Positions 53,433-62,650 of a DNA stretch of 64,000 nucleotides are shown one piece after another. The notes below the pieces were generated by a model that saw only the letters and a program-made list of their open reading frames with translations, did not search any database and had not been told where the DNA came from. Both the position numbers and the translations under genes were made by a program. Position 1 is the first letter of the stretch; each line of letters starts with the position of its first letter. The DNA is from an uncultured Lachnospiraceae bacterium (GTDB lineage: Bacteria > Bacillota > Clostridia > Lachnospirales > Lachnospiraceae), in NCBI GenBank assembly GCA_905234245.1, contig CAJOGN010000032.1, positions 1-64,000 on the forward strand, written 5' to 3'.

Positions 53433-55082
53433 TCAAACATACGATAAAACACTAATACAAGTTAAGTAACTTGTCAATGTAATTCCCATAGCGAATAAAT
53501 TATCTATATTAGGGATGCGAAGCTTCTTCCATCTTCCAATAGATAGCATAATGATTGCAAGAGTTGGGATGATGTATCGTCCCTGGAATCCCATGATTAC
53601 ATTGTCAGTTGGAAGGGTCCAATAGAGAAGCATTGCAAATGCTGTTATGAGAATTGGAATAATACCAACTATAAATGTAAGAATTCTATTGCCAACCTTA
53701 TATTCATCATCCTCTGTATTGTATCTTACCATAGATACAAGGAGCATCATCAGATTAATTATATATACACCCTTGAATACAAATATTCTGCTGTAGCCTA
53801 GAGCGGTGCCACCAATCTGTGCTATATAATGACCTAAGTCTTCCTTCAGGGTATTGAAGATGAGTCCCATAAAACGGACAGGGTTAGTCAAGTATTCCAT
53901 TGGTGCAACACCCATTTGTCCATAAATCTCACGAACATTAACAGGGACTGCGTGAAGGAATGTATAGACCATCTCGTATCCTCTTAAGTATACGAATACA
54001 CCAGTTCCAATCACCAACACCACAATAATTGGAATGCTAATCTTCTTAGCATTTCCCACAAACCAAGCCTTCTTAATACTAAGAACAAATGGCAATAATA
54101 AAACCACAAGGAACACTCCTGACTTAACGCTGCTTAGAAGCAGTCCGCAGACGATATACATTGCAAGCTCTGTTAAGGTTGTCCTTATAAATGGAATCTC
54201 CACATTCCAGCTCCAGCTACGCCTTGTGGATGTATCACCACATTTTAGGAAAAATGCCTGAGCCACAACCACCATAATACATGCCATAACAGCGCAGTCA
54301 TAAGAGTAGGACGACACTTGCTGCAATGTTATAGGAAGAAGGGATACCATGAACAGTATCCTCTTACCTACCGGAATCTTCCTTATGGCATAAGTGGTCA
54401 TAAGCACGTAGAAGAGCATATTAAGAATTGCTCCGAATATATATTCAAATCCGAATCCCAGATTAAGGAATCTGGCAAATGCTATTCCAAGTGCTGGCAG
54501 ATAATAAAGGGTCATCTTGGAATTAGAGGAGTAATCAACAGCAACTACCTTAGTCGCTTCTCCTTCGCCAATAATTCTAAGATTATCGAGCAATGACTCA
54601 TAATTCGTGGTATTAATTCGAGATTTAATATTGGCTTCACCTATAGAAGCATCCTGGGCTCTCATGTATCTGTAGGGCGTAAAGCCTGCTGGCGCAGCAT
54701 TATCATCATAAGGACTACCGTAATCAAGATACACATTAGACTGATTGTAGGCGCTGCCGAAATGGTCCTGCTCATCAGGCGTCTCGAATGCTGGCACAAG
54801 AAATACGAATATAAGCCCAAGGGTTATTGCAATAATTGGATATATCTTCCCCAGCTCTGTTTGCTTATATATCTCTAGGAAACCGACAACAAGCACCAAC
54901 AAAAAGCATGCTACAAGCACGATTCCTGCAAAAACCTTAAAGCTTGTCCCAGCATTTTCGTTATTATTGAAGGTCCTAACAAAGCCAATAATAAGCAAAG
55001 AAATGGCGACAATAACCACTGCCACCATTCTTAATAATTTAATTTTATCTGAATACTTGTATTTTGCGTAAGTATACTTCAT
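53433..55082 (-). CDS. DUF2142 membrane protein
   Basis: 549 aa with ~12 membrane segments. The first outside loop has the family signature VPAFETPDEQDHFGSAYNQS (PxxPDExxHF). DUF2142 proteins occur in surface-glycan loci and are thought to be GT-C-type transferases, the Asp-Glu pair being the proposed catalytic site. Its ATG overlaps the glf stop (TAATG), so it is coupled to UDP-Galf supply. That suggests, without proof, a role in adding or organising galactofuranose residues. Confidence 0.82.
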   Translation of the reverse strand: MKYTYAKYKYSDKIKLLRMVAVVIVAISLLIIGFVRTFNNNENAGTSFKVFAGIVLVACFLLVLVVGFLEIYKQTELGKIYPIIAITLGLIFVFLVPAFETPDEQDHFGSAYNQSNVYLDYGSPYDDNAAPAGFTPYRYMRAQDASIGEANIKSRINTTNYESLLDNLRIIGEGEATKVVAVDYSSNSKMTLYYLPALGIAFARFLNLGFGFEYIFGAILNMLFYVLMTTYAIRKIPVGKRILFMVSLLPITLQQVSSYSYDCAVMACIMVVVAQAFFLKCGDTSTRRSWSWNVEIPFIRTTLTELAMYIVCGLLLSSVKSGVFLVVLLLPFVLSIKKAWFVGNAKKISIPIIVVLVIGTGVFVYLRGYEMVYTFLHAVPVNVREIYGQMGVAPMEYLTNPVRFMGLIFNTLKEDLGHYIAQIGGTALGYSRIFVFKGVYIINLMMLLVSMVRYNTEDDEYKVGNRILTFIVGIIPILITAFAMLLYWTLPTDNVIMGFQGRYIIPTLAIIMLSIGRWKKLRIPNIDNLFAMGITLTSYLTCISVLSYV

Positions 55083-56203
55083 TATTTACCAAACTCTTCA
55101 TCTACACACTCAAGTGCTGCCATAAGTACCTTGTCCATATCGTAGTATTTGTACTGTCCAAGACGACCGCCGAATATTACATTGCCTTCCTTGGCTGCCT
55201 CAGCTGCATACTTCTCATAGAGGGCATTATTCTTGTCATTGTTAACAGGATAATAAGGCTCAACTCCAGGCTTCCACTCAGATGAGTACTCCCTTGAGAT
55301 GATAGTCTTAGGCTGCTTGCCGAATTCAAAATGCTTATGCTCAATAATACGAGTATAAGGCACCTCGCGCTCTGTGTAGTTCACAACAGCATTTCCCTGA
55401 TAATTGTCAGTGTCAAGCTCCTCTGTCTCGAAGCGAACAGAACGATACTCTAATGGTCCGAACTTAGAATCGAAATACTCATCAATCTGACCTGTGAAGA
55501 GAATCCTATCGTACTCAACCTTGGTACCATCAGATAATGCACCTGTCTTCTTAAGGTCGAAGAAATCCTCACCAGTCTTAGTATCAATTCCATCAAGCAT
55601 CTTCTCAACAATCTTAGTATATCCGCCCATTGGGATACCCTGGAATCTATCGTTGAAATAGTTATTATCATAAGTAAATCTCATAGGAAGGCGCTTGATA
55701 ATGAATGCAGGAAGCTCTGTACATTTTCTACCCCACTGCTTCTCTGTATAGCCCTTAATCAGCTTCTCGTACACATCCTTGCCGGCAAGGGAAAGTGCCT
55801 GCTCCTCAAGATTCTGAGGCTCGTCAATCTTGTACTCAGCCTTCTGCTTCTCAATAATCTCCTTAGCCTCGTCAGGAGTTCTAATATTCCACATCTTGCT
55901 GAAGGTGTTCATATTGAAAGGAAGGTTATATAACTCATCCTTGTATACAGCAATTGGGGAATTCACGTAGTTATTAAATTCTGCGAACTGATTGATGTAC
56001 TCCCAGATTTTCTTATCGGAGGTATGGAAAATGTGGGCTCCGTAGACGTGAACGTTAATGCCCGCCTGCTCCTTAGTATATACATTGCCGGCAATGTGAT
56101 CTCTCTTGTCAATTACTAAGCATGACTTGCCTCTCTTTTTGGCTTCATACGCAAAGGTAGCTCCAAACAATCCTGCTCCTACAACTAGGTAATCGTACTT
56201 CAT
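55082..56203 (-). CDS. glf: UDP-galactopyranose mutase
   Basis: Converts UDP-galactopyranose to UDP-galactofuranose using reduced FAD. 373 aa, standard length. N-terminal FAD motif YLVVGAGLFGATFAYEAKKRG; VHVYGAHIFHTSDKKIWEYINQF with the conserved His loop; PIAVYKDELYNLPFNMNTF; and the family Arg/Tyr residues in YTEKQWG. AAAAGGAGAG precedes the ATG. It is cotranscribed with a GT2 upstream and the DUF2142 gene downstream. Confidence 0.96.
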   Translation of the reverse strand: MKYDYLVVGAGLFGATFAYEAKKRGKSCLVIDKRDHIAGNVYTKEQAGINVHVYGAHIFHTSDKKIWEYINQFAEFNNYVNSPIAVYKDELYNLPFNMNTFSKMWNIRTPDEAKEIIEKQKAEYKIDEPQNLEEQALSLAGKDVYEKLIKGYTEKQWGRKCTELPAFIIKRLPMRFTYDNNYFNDRFQGIPMGGYTKIVEKMLDGIDTKTGEDFFDLKKTGALSDGTKVEYDRILFTGQIDEYFDSKFGPLEYRSVRFETEELDTDNYQGNAVVNYTEREVPYTRIIEHKHFEFGKQPKTIISREYSSEWKPGVEPYYPVNNDKNNALYEKYAAEAAKEGNVIFGGRLGQYKYYDMDKVLMAALECVDEEFGK

Positions 56204-56232
56204 TTCATCTCTCCTTTTTCTCAGGTATTACG

Positions 56233-57198
56233 TTAATGTCTTTTTGTAGTTCCGGCTACGACATAGCGCTTAAGCTTGTTGTATAAGTATAGTTCTTTCT
56301 CGCTATGGGGGCGGTAGCCAAACTTCAGGCTGCGCTTGACGTAGCTTCTAAAATCAGAATCCTTGTATTCCTTATAGTTCACACTATCAAGCATACGGTC
56401 GAGCAGCTTCATCTCCAGCTCTATAATAGTATTCTCTATAGTTTTAGTCATTTCCTTGTCATCGTATTCCTTAGCAAGCTCAAGTATGTCGAAATAGCCA
56501 GGAATTGCTGTAAGGGCTCGCTTAGTTGGCTTGCCATCCTCGTACAACAGCTTGTCAGCCTCTGAGCCACCCTTGTTAAATGTATAATGAATATCTGGAA
56601 CCTGTCTTATCTTGTCACAATGCTTTAGGTATTCCATCAGAAACAGAATATCCTCGAAATAGTGAATGCCCTCCTTAAATCGGATATTGTATTTGTCAAT
56701 AATATCCTTACGAAACATCTTGTTCCATATATAACGAAGGCTTAGGTCTCCTGCAAATATGCCCTTTGCCACAGACTTACTATTCATAAGCCTTGTCATG
56801 CAATCAGGTGTGGAATATATCTCCTGCCCTCTTTCTCTAATCAGGCAGCCGCATATGGACATGTCAACACCATCTATTGCATTGAATAGACACCTTGTAA
56901 TCTCGTCGCTTTGCTCGTCATCATCATCCATGAAGATAATGTATTCACCCTTAGCCTTCTCAATGCCAAGATTCCTGGCTGCTGAGACTCCTGGTGTGAA
57001 TTCTTTGTAAAAGCGTATCTGTCTGTATTTGTTAGCCTGCATACCTGCAAGTGAAGATGAATCGTCTGAAGAATCATTCTCCACATATAGAATCTCTATA
57101 TCGTCGAGAGTCTGGCTTACAAGATTCTCTGACGTCTCGATAATTCGCTCACTGGCATTATATACAGGAATTATGATTGATACCTTAGGACTTCTCAT
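56233..57198 (-). CDS. GT2 glycosyltransferase
   Basis: 321 aa, soluble. GT-A core: VSIIIPVYNASERIIETSENLVS, YVENDSSDDS, and the DxD-like IIFMDDDDEQSDE near residue 95. It resembles CpsI/EpsJ-type capsule transferases. It lies upstream of glf in one unit, so it may be a galactofuranosyltransferase, but this rests on position only. The promoter at 57237-57265 lies ~40 bp upstream; AGGAAG or GGGG could serve as ribosome site. Confidence 0.88.
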   Translation of the reverse strand: MRSPKVSIIIPVYNASERIIETSENLVSQTLDDIEILYVENDSSDDSSSLAGMQANKYRQIRFYKEFTPGVSAARNLGIEKAKGEYIIFMDDDDEQSDEITRCLFNAIDGVDMSICGCLIRERGQEIYSTPDCMTRLMNSKSVAKGIFAGDLSLRYIWNKMFRKDIIDKYNIRFKEGIHYFEDILFLMEYLKHCDKIRQVPDIHYTFNKGGSEADKLLYEDGKPTKRALTAIPGYFDILELAKEYDDKEMTKTIENTIIELEMKLLDRMLDSVNYKEYKDSDFRSYVKRSLKFGYRPHSEKELYLYNKLKRYVVAGTTKRH

Positions 57199-57236
57199 AC
57201 CCCTAGACCGCTTCCTTTCCTCATAGTATTATTAAA

Positions 57237-57265
57237 ATTCTATCACAATAGTTAGTTTTAATCAA
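57237..57265 (-). promoter_or_regulatory. Promoter of the GT2-glf-DUF2142 operon
   Basis: Minus strand TTGATT, 17-bp spacer, TAGAAT. Confidence 0.6.
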
Positions 57266-57306
57266 ACCGAACACCATCTAAACCTAGTATATGTGCATTA
57301 TTATCA

Positions 57307-57335
57307 TTGACTAACAATTATAATTAAACTACAAT
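57307..57335 (+). promoter_or_regulatory. Promoter of trkH
   Basis: TTGACT, 17-bp spacer, TACAAT, ~25 bp before the ATG (RBS AAAGGAG). It is divergent from the glf-operon promoter in a 161-bp gap. Confidence 0.6.
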
Positions 57336-57359
57336 TTTCTTTAGTTAAAGGAGCATGCT

Positions 57360-58812
57360 ATGAACTTCAAGATGATTGTCTACATTGTTGGACATATTAT
57401 CAAAATAGAATCACTATTACTACTTGTTCCTGTTATTACGTCACTTTTCTATGGCGAATGGCAGGGGGCTGTATATGGAATCCTCGCAATCGTATTATAT
57501 TTCCTAGGATTGACCATAACATTACTCAAGCCTAAGAACAATGTCTTCTATATTAAGGAAGGCTGCGTGGCAACTGCTTTATGCTGGATATGCCTATCAC
57601 TTGCAGGTTCTATTCCTCTTGTAATCACAGGAGAAATTCCTTCATTTACAGATGCAATGTTCGAGATTGTATCAGGATTTACAACAACTGGTTCAAGTAT
57701 ACTAACTGATGTGGAACGCCTCACTTATATGGCGAAGCTTTACCCACTGGGTTGGAGGTATGGGAATCCTTATCTTCCTCCTTGCTCTTATTCCGCTAAC
57801 AGGCGGCTCTAACGTGAACCTTATGAAGGCGGAATCTCCAGGTCCACAGGTGGATAAATCTATGCCACATGTTAAGACTACGGCAAAGCTTCTATATATA
57901 ATCTATACTGTTATGACAGTGTTAGAATTCGTGGCCTTATTGCTTACAGGTCTTCCTGTATTCGACTCTGTATGTATGGCATTTGGAACAGCAGGTACAG
58001 GTGGTTTCGGAATACTTAATACCTCAGTTGCCAGCTACCCTATTGCATCACAATGGGTTATTGCTGTATTCATGCTATTATTCGGTGTCAACTTCAATGT
58101 ATATGTCTGTCTCATATTCAGGCGTTTCAAGAACGCCCTGAAGAACGACGAGATTAAGGTATATCTGTCGATGGTAATTTGCTCAATAGTTGTTATTACT
58201 ATTAACATTTACGAGAGCTGCCAAGGGTTATTCGATGCGCTGACGAAGTCAACCTTCCAGGTGGCGTCAATTGTTACAACTACTGGATTCTCAACTACTG
58301 ACTTCGACGCATGGCCAACTCTTAGCAAAATTATACTGCTACTTCTTATGATATCAGGTGCCTGCGCAGGAAGTACTGCGGGTGGTCTGAAAATCTCGAG
58401 AATATGCATTGCCTACAAGGCAATGAAGATGGAGATTAATTCCATTCTTCATCCTAGAGAAGTGAAGGCAATTAAGATGGACGGACATAACCTTGATACC
58501 AAGACACTTCGCGGAACAATTATTTATATTGTAATATACGCATTTATCCTGATTAGCTCAGTACTGCTAATATCCTTCAACGGTTATGATATTGTAACGA
58601 CATTTACATCGGTGCTTGCCACCTTCAACAACATTGGTCCTGGTCTGTCCATGGTTGGCCCAACGGCGAACTTCGGCTTCTTTAGCGACTTCAGCAAATG
58701 GGTTCTAATCTTCGACATGCTTGCCGGAAGACTTGAGATATTCCCAATCATCATGCTATTTAGACCAAGTATCTGGCGCGGAACCGTGTTCAAGCACAGA
58801 AAGACTTATTAA
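57360..58812 (+). pseudogene. trkH: Frameshifted TrkH/KtrB potassium transporter
   Basis: Two overlapping ORFs (57360-57812 and 57709-58812) make one TrkH channel of ~480 aa. The first holds the N-terminal membrane region and the first selectivity loop (SGFTTTGSSIL). The second resumes with WRSFTHWVGGMGILIFLLALIPLTGG and has the later loops GTAGTGGFG, TTGFSTTDFDAWP and NNIGPGLSMVG. The break falls at GAACGCCTCACTTATATGG, after LTDVERL. By comparison with the usual family spacing a few bases are missing. Potassium uptake would be lost unless the frame is restored. No TrkA/KtrA regulator gene is adjacent. Confidence 0.78.
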
Positions 58813-58813
58813 T

Positions 58814-59461
58814 ATGAGAAATACCAAGCGTCGAACTAAGGAGATTCTAGACATCTTAGATGAGACCTACGGAACTGAATATATATGCTATCTCAATCAC
58901 GAGGAGCCCTATCAGCTGCTAATTGCGGTAATATTAAGCGCCCAGTGCACTGATGAACGTGTTAATACGGTAACGGCTGATTTGTTCGTGAAATACCCTA
59001 GTCTTGAGGCATTTGCAAATGCTGATGTTAAGGAGTTAGAAAAGGACATCTACTCAATTGGCTTTCACCGTGCTAAGTCTAAGAACATAATAGCCTGTGC
59101 TAACAAGTTAATTAATAATTATGGTGGCAGGGTTCCTGACACTATGGATGAATTGCTGACGCTAGACGGCGTGGGGCGTAAGACTGCCAACGTAATCCTT
59201 GGAAATGTGTATAACATCCCAAGCATCGTTGTGGATACCCATGTAAAAAGGATATCCAACAGGCTGAATTTCACTAAGAATTCGGACCCTACACTTATTG
59301 AAGAAGATTTAATGAAGGTACTCCCTAAGGAGCACTGGATATTATATAATATACAGATTATAACATTTGGCAGAAACATCTGCTTCGCACGTAATCCTAA
59401 GTGCGATGAATGTCCTCTAAATCACCTGTGCGATGCTAAGGACAAGAGGGCTGCAAAATAA
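58814..59461 (+). CDS. nth: Endonuclease III
   Basis: DNA glycosylase/AP lyase for oxidised pyrimidines. The start is set at ATG 58814 (MRNTKRRTKEIL, 215 aa), just after the trkH stop; the ORF-track extension overlaps trkH. Helix-hairpin-helix LDGVGRKTANVIL with the catalytic Lys, IVVDTHVKR with the catalytic Asp, and the 4Fe-4S loop C-x6-C-x2-C-x5-C (CFARNPKCDECPLNHLC) are complete. It probably shares the trkH transcript. Confidence 0.96.
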   Translation: MRNTKRRTKEILDILDETYGTEYICYLNHEEPYQLLIAVILSAQCTDERVNTVTADLFVKYPSLEAFANADVKELEKDIYSIGFHRAKSKNIIACANKLINNYGGRVPDTMDELLTLDGVGRKTANVILGNVYNIPSIVVDTHVKRISNRLNFTKNSDPTLIEEDLMKVLPKEHWILYNIQIITFGRNICFARNPKCDECPLNHLCDAKDKRAAK

Positions 59462-59520
59462 AATCGTGTTAGAATAATTGCTAACTGCGGTGATAATAAA
59501 GAAAATAAAAGGAAAATATA

Positions 59521-60096
59521 ATGAAGATTTATCTTACAAGACATGGTCAAACCAACTTAAACAAGCAGGAATTGATGCAGGGAAGAACTGACGAGCCTCT
59601 CAATGATACAGGAAGAGAGCAGGCTAGAAAAGCCAGGGAATTCGTTAAGGACATTAAGTTCGATGCAGTTTATTCCAGCCCTCTTATTCGTGCTAAGGAG
59701 ACAGCTTCAATCATCGCTGATATTCCAATGGATGAGGTAATAACTGACCCTAGAATAATCGAGGCGGATTTTGGAGATTATGAGTTAAGAAGCTATCATA
59801 AGTTAGGAATCAAGCTTACTTCTTATTGGCTTTTGCCAGAGGTCTTCCACGCTCCACCTTCAGTTGAAACTGTTGAAGAGATGATGGATAGAAGTCATTC
59901 ATTTCTTAAGGAATTAGAAGGTAAAGACTACGACAACGTGCTTGTTGTATGCCATGGAGGAATCATGCGACCAATGTGTGGATACTTGCAGAATGTTAAA
60001 CGAGGCTTCATCTGGCGTCCAAAACCAGTTAACTGCGAGGTTCGTGTATTCGAGTCAGTAATGGGCAAGCACCGACTTGTAGACAGATATTTATAG
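59521..60096 (+). CDS. Histidine phosphatase (phosphoglycerate-mutase-like)
   Basis: 191 aa. Catalytic block IYLTRHGQTNLNKQELMQGRTDEPL at the N-terminus, SSPLIRAKETASIIA at ~57-71, and VVCHGGIMRP with the second His at ~144. Substrate unknown. RBS AAAAGGA lies upstream. It sits between nth and a GT2 on the plus strand, with short gaps. It is divergent from the other histidine phosphatase of the window (9170-9814). Confidence 0.85.
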   Translation: MKIYLTRHGQTNLNKQELMQGRTDEPLNDTGREQARKAREFVKDIKFDAVYSSPLIRAKETASIIADIPMDEVITDPRIIEADFGDYELRSYHKLGIKLTSYWLLPEVFHAPPSVETVEEMMDRSHSFLKELEGKDYDNVLVVCHGGIMRPMCGYLQNVKRGFIWRPKPVNCEVRVFESVMGKHRLVDRYL

Positions 60097-60125
60097 TATA
60101 TAGATATTTATAAAGGAACAATAAT

Positions 60126-61187
60126 ATGAGTAAAAGTATCAGATTCTCAATCGTAATACCTGTATACAACAGAGTTAACATTCTAACAAGATGTCTCGAG
60201 AATGTATTAGCGCAGGACTATCTCGATTTCGAAATAATTCTTGTGGATGATAATTCTACTGATAAAAGCGGGAAAATGTGCGACGATTACGCAAGCCGAT
60301 ACGACAATATCAGTGCATTTCATAATACGAAGAACCTAGGCCCTGGTCCTACAAGAAATGTTGGTATTAAGAAGGCTACTGGGGATTATCTAATATTCCT
60401 CGATTGTGATGATAAGTATGACTATGATTTGCTTAGCAAGGTTGCTAAGGGAATCGATGGCGTTAATCCTGACATCTTAGTATATTCTCTGTGGGAAGAA
60501 TACTATAACGAGAACGGTGACATAATCTATAAATACCCACACTCTCTTCCAACCTCTGTGATAGATAAGGAAGCTGATATACATGAAATGGTTATGATTC
60601 TTGAGGAAGAGACGATGTTAGGTTATCCTTGGAATAAGGCTTATAACCATGAATATATTAAAAAAACCGGGGTAGAATTCCCGGATATAGCCCATGTGGA
60701 GGATATACTGTTCAATATAGCTGCATTTGAAAATGTAACTTCGATGGTTATATTAGAAGATCAGCTATATCACTATTGCAACGAAGCACATAACAGGCTT
60801 ACTGATAAGTATCTTCCTAATTATTTCGAATTGCAGAAGAAAAGAATTGTTAAGCTTATGGAATTACAGGAACGTTGGAATTCTCTTAACGAGTATGGCT
60901 ACTTTGTATTGGCTGGAGAATACTTCAGATGGCTGCTATCAGCTGTAGAAAGAAGAGTTAATCAGGGTGAGAATACTAATACAATTCGCGCCTTTCTTGC
61001 CAAAGAATATAATAGTCGCCTATATATAAGATTACGTGGTCACCTTAGAGTTAGTCCTAAGTTGGAGCTCTTATATAAGCCAATGCTAGAGAAAGATACT
61101 AAGAATACTGTAAGAATTGCAAAATTCGTATCAACAGTAAAGCATTCTCTGCCAGGGTTGTTCTCCATACTAAAGCAAAATAGATAG
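60126..61187 (+). CDS. GT2 glycosyltransferase
   Basis: 353 aa, soluble. GT-A core FSIVIPVYNRVNILTRCLENVL, LVDDNSTDKSG, and the metal motif IFLDCDDKYD near residue 96. It belongs to the same general class as 56233-57198, with a similar central MLGYPWNKAY segment and an alpha-helical C-terminus. RBS AAAGGAAC. Last gene of a plus-strand unit that ends at the palindrome 61187-61212. Acceptor and donor unknown. Confidence 0.87.
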   Translation: MSKSIRFSIVIPVYNRVNILTRCLENVLAQDYLDFEIILVDDNSTDKSGKMCDDYASRYDNISAFHNTKNLGPGPTRNVGIKKATGDYLIFLDCDDKYDYDLLSKVAKGIDGVNPDILVYSLWEEYYNENGDIIYKYPHSLPTSVIDKEADIHEMVMILEEETMLGYPWNKAYNHEYIKKTGVEFPDIAHVEDILFNIAAFENVTSMVILEDQLYHYCNEAHNRLTDKYLPNYFELQKKRIVKLMELQERWNSLNEYGYFVLAGEYFRWLLSAVERRVNQGENTNTIRAFLAKEYNSRLYIRLRGHLRVSPKLELLYKPMLEKDTKNTVRIAKFVSTVKHSLPGLFSILKQNR

Positions 61188-61212
61188 GTTGACAGGGGAA
61201 CCCCTGTCAACC
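61187..61212. terminator. Palindrome between convergent genes, family C copy 1
   Basis: A perfect 12-bp stem, GGTTGACAGGGG/CCCCTGTCAACC with an AA loop, starting at the last base of the GT2 stop. It lacks a T run and shares its ends with the repeats at 62448-62525. Confidence 0.6.
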
Positions 61213-61220
61213 CGTGTCAA

Positions 61221-62414
61221 TTAGTTAGCTCCACCTAGAACTACATCAACCTTAGTTGTCTGATATCCATTATTTGCTTTCGCAATTGTTATCTTAACTG
61301 GATCCCCATTATTATGAGTTGCTAATATATTCTGAATCTGAGACATGCTTGTTACAACAGCTCCATCGAAGCCTGTAATAACATCTCCCTTGCTAATTCC
61401 TGCTTTTTCAGCAGAGCTTCCTTCATAAACCTTCGCAACATATACGCCTGTAGGGATACCATATTGTCTTGCTGTTGACTGTGATATATCCATTCCGGCT
61501 ATACCAAGATATGCTCCCTTAGCATTAGCCTCCTTCTCCTGGGTGTCGTCCTTCTTAGCTCCCATAATCTCATCAATAATCTGAGAAACAGAAGAACTTG
61601 GGATTGCATAGCCCATACCCTCTACGCCCGTAGACGCATACTTTGCGGACACTATACCAACAACCTCGCCCTTCATATTAAGAAGAGGACCGCCTGAATT
61701 ACCAGGATTAACTGCTGCATCTGTCTGAATCAGCTTATTAGCTATATTCCTGCCATAAGCATCCTGCATTGTGATTTCACGATTCAATGCTGATATAACA
61801 CCTGTTGTTACTGATTGTCCATATCCTAGGGCATTACCTACAACAATGGCTCCATCTCCTACAACAAGCTCTTCTGAATTACCAATTACAGCAACCTTAA
61901 TAACAGCAAGAGTTGCCTGATCTATATCAGATACCTTGGCACTAATTACAGCGATGTCGGCTGAATTAGATTTGCCAACAATACTTGCTGGAACTGCCGC
62001 TCCATCTGAGAATGTTACAGTAAGCGAATCAGAGTTATCTACCACATGGTTATTAGTTACCATATATAAATTATCGTTATCCTGGGCGAATATTACACCT
62101 GTACCTGCACTAGGCGTCTCCTGAACACCTACGCCGTAGAGCGTACGGTATTGGGTTAGTGATACATTCGTAACTGAAACTACGCTAGGCAATACATTGC
62201 CAGTAATATCAGACACATCTGATACAGTACTGGCAGTAGATACAGCTGTTCCCTGAATCACACTTCCATTAGCCTTACTCTCGCTTGTTGTGCCTGTCAA
62301 CTTGTTAGTAAGTACTACAATTCCTGAGAAGATACATCCTGCCACAAGACCGAATACAAGAGCTACGAGAGCTACCTTACCTAATTTCTTACCAAATCCG
62401 TTATTAGAGTTCAT
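61221..62414 (-). CDS. HtrA/DegP-like membrane-anchored serine protease
   Basis: Extracytoplasmic quality-control protease. 397 aa: one N-terminal membrane segment (~12-36), Ser/Thr-rich spacer, trypsin-like domain with the triad His123 (TNNHVVD), Asp153 (SADIAVI) and Ser240 (NPGNSGGPL). One C-terminal PDZ domain (~300-390, AYLGIAGMD...GSSAEKAGISKGDVITGFDG) follows. RBS AGAGGG precedes the ATG. The promoter at 62541-62568 implies a ~120-nt leader that contains two family C hairpins. HtrA is the common name; htrA/htrB/degP paralogues cannot be told apart. Confidence 0.93.
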   Translation of the reverse strand: MNSNNGFGKKLGKVALVALVFGLVAGCIFSGIVVLTNKLTGTTSESKANGSVIQGTAVSTASTVSDVSDITGNVLPSVVSVTNVSLTQYRTLYGVGVQETPSAGTGVIFAQDNDNLYMVTNNHVVDNSDSLTVTFSDGAAVPASIVGKSNSADIAVISAKVSDIDQATLAVIKVAVIGNSEELVVGDGAIVVGNALGYGQSVTTGVISALNREITMQDAYGRNIANKLIQTDAAVNPGNSGGPLLNMKGEVVGIVSAKYASTGVEGMGYAIPSSSVSQIIDEIMGAKKDDTQEKEANAKGAYLGIAGMDISQSTARQYGIPTGVYVAKVYEGSSAEKAGISKGDVITGFDGAVVTSMSQIQNILATHNNGDPVKITIAKANNGYQTTKVDVVLGGAN

Positions 62415-62447
62415 AAGCTATCCCTCTTTTCTTAAAGTATAGTAATT

Positions 62448-62478
62448 GGTTGACAAAAGGACCTTCCCCGTGTCAACC
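62448..62478. repeat. REP-like palindrome, family C copy 2
   Basis: GGTTGACA...TGTCAACC with an AAAAGGACCTTCCCC interior, in the htrA leader. Confidence 0.75.
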
Positions 62479-62494
62479 TTAAGTGTTGCCAAAA

Positions 62495-62525
62495 GGTTGA
62501 CAAAAGGACTGTCCCCCTGTCAACC
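62495..62525. repeat. REP-like palindrome, family C copy 3
   Basis: GGTTGACA...TGTCAACC with interior AAAGGACTGTCCCCC, in the same orientation as copy 2 and 47 bp from it, in the htrA leader. Confidence 0.75.
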
Positions 62526-62540
62526 TTAAAATTAAGTTTA

Positions 62541-62568
62541 ATTATAATATGTGAAAAAAATGTGTTAA
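62541..62568 (-). promoter_or_regulatory. Promoter of the htrA-like gene
   Basis: Minus strand TTAACA, 16-bp spacer, TATAAT; predicted start ~62534. Confidence 0.55.
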
Positions 62569-62575
62569 AAATAAG

Positions 62576-62623
62576 AAAAAATTTTTAAAAAATAAGGGAC
62601 AATTCATTAAGAATTGTCCCTTA
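62576..62623 (-). terminator. Intrinsic terminator of the LCP gene
   Basis: Perfect 13-bp stem TAAGGGACAATTC/GAATTGTCCCTTA followed by a long T-rich tract on the minus strand, 28 bp past the LCP stop. Confidence 0.92.
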
Positions 62624-62650
62624 ATTATTACACTAGTAATCTTAATAGTC

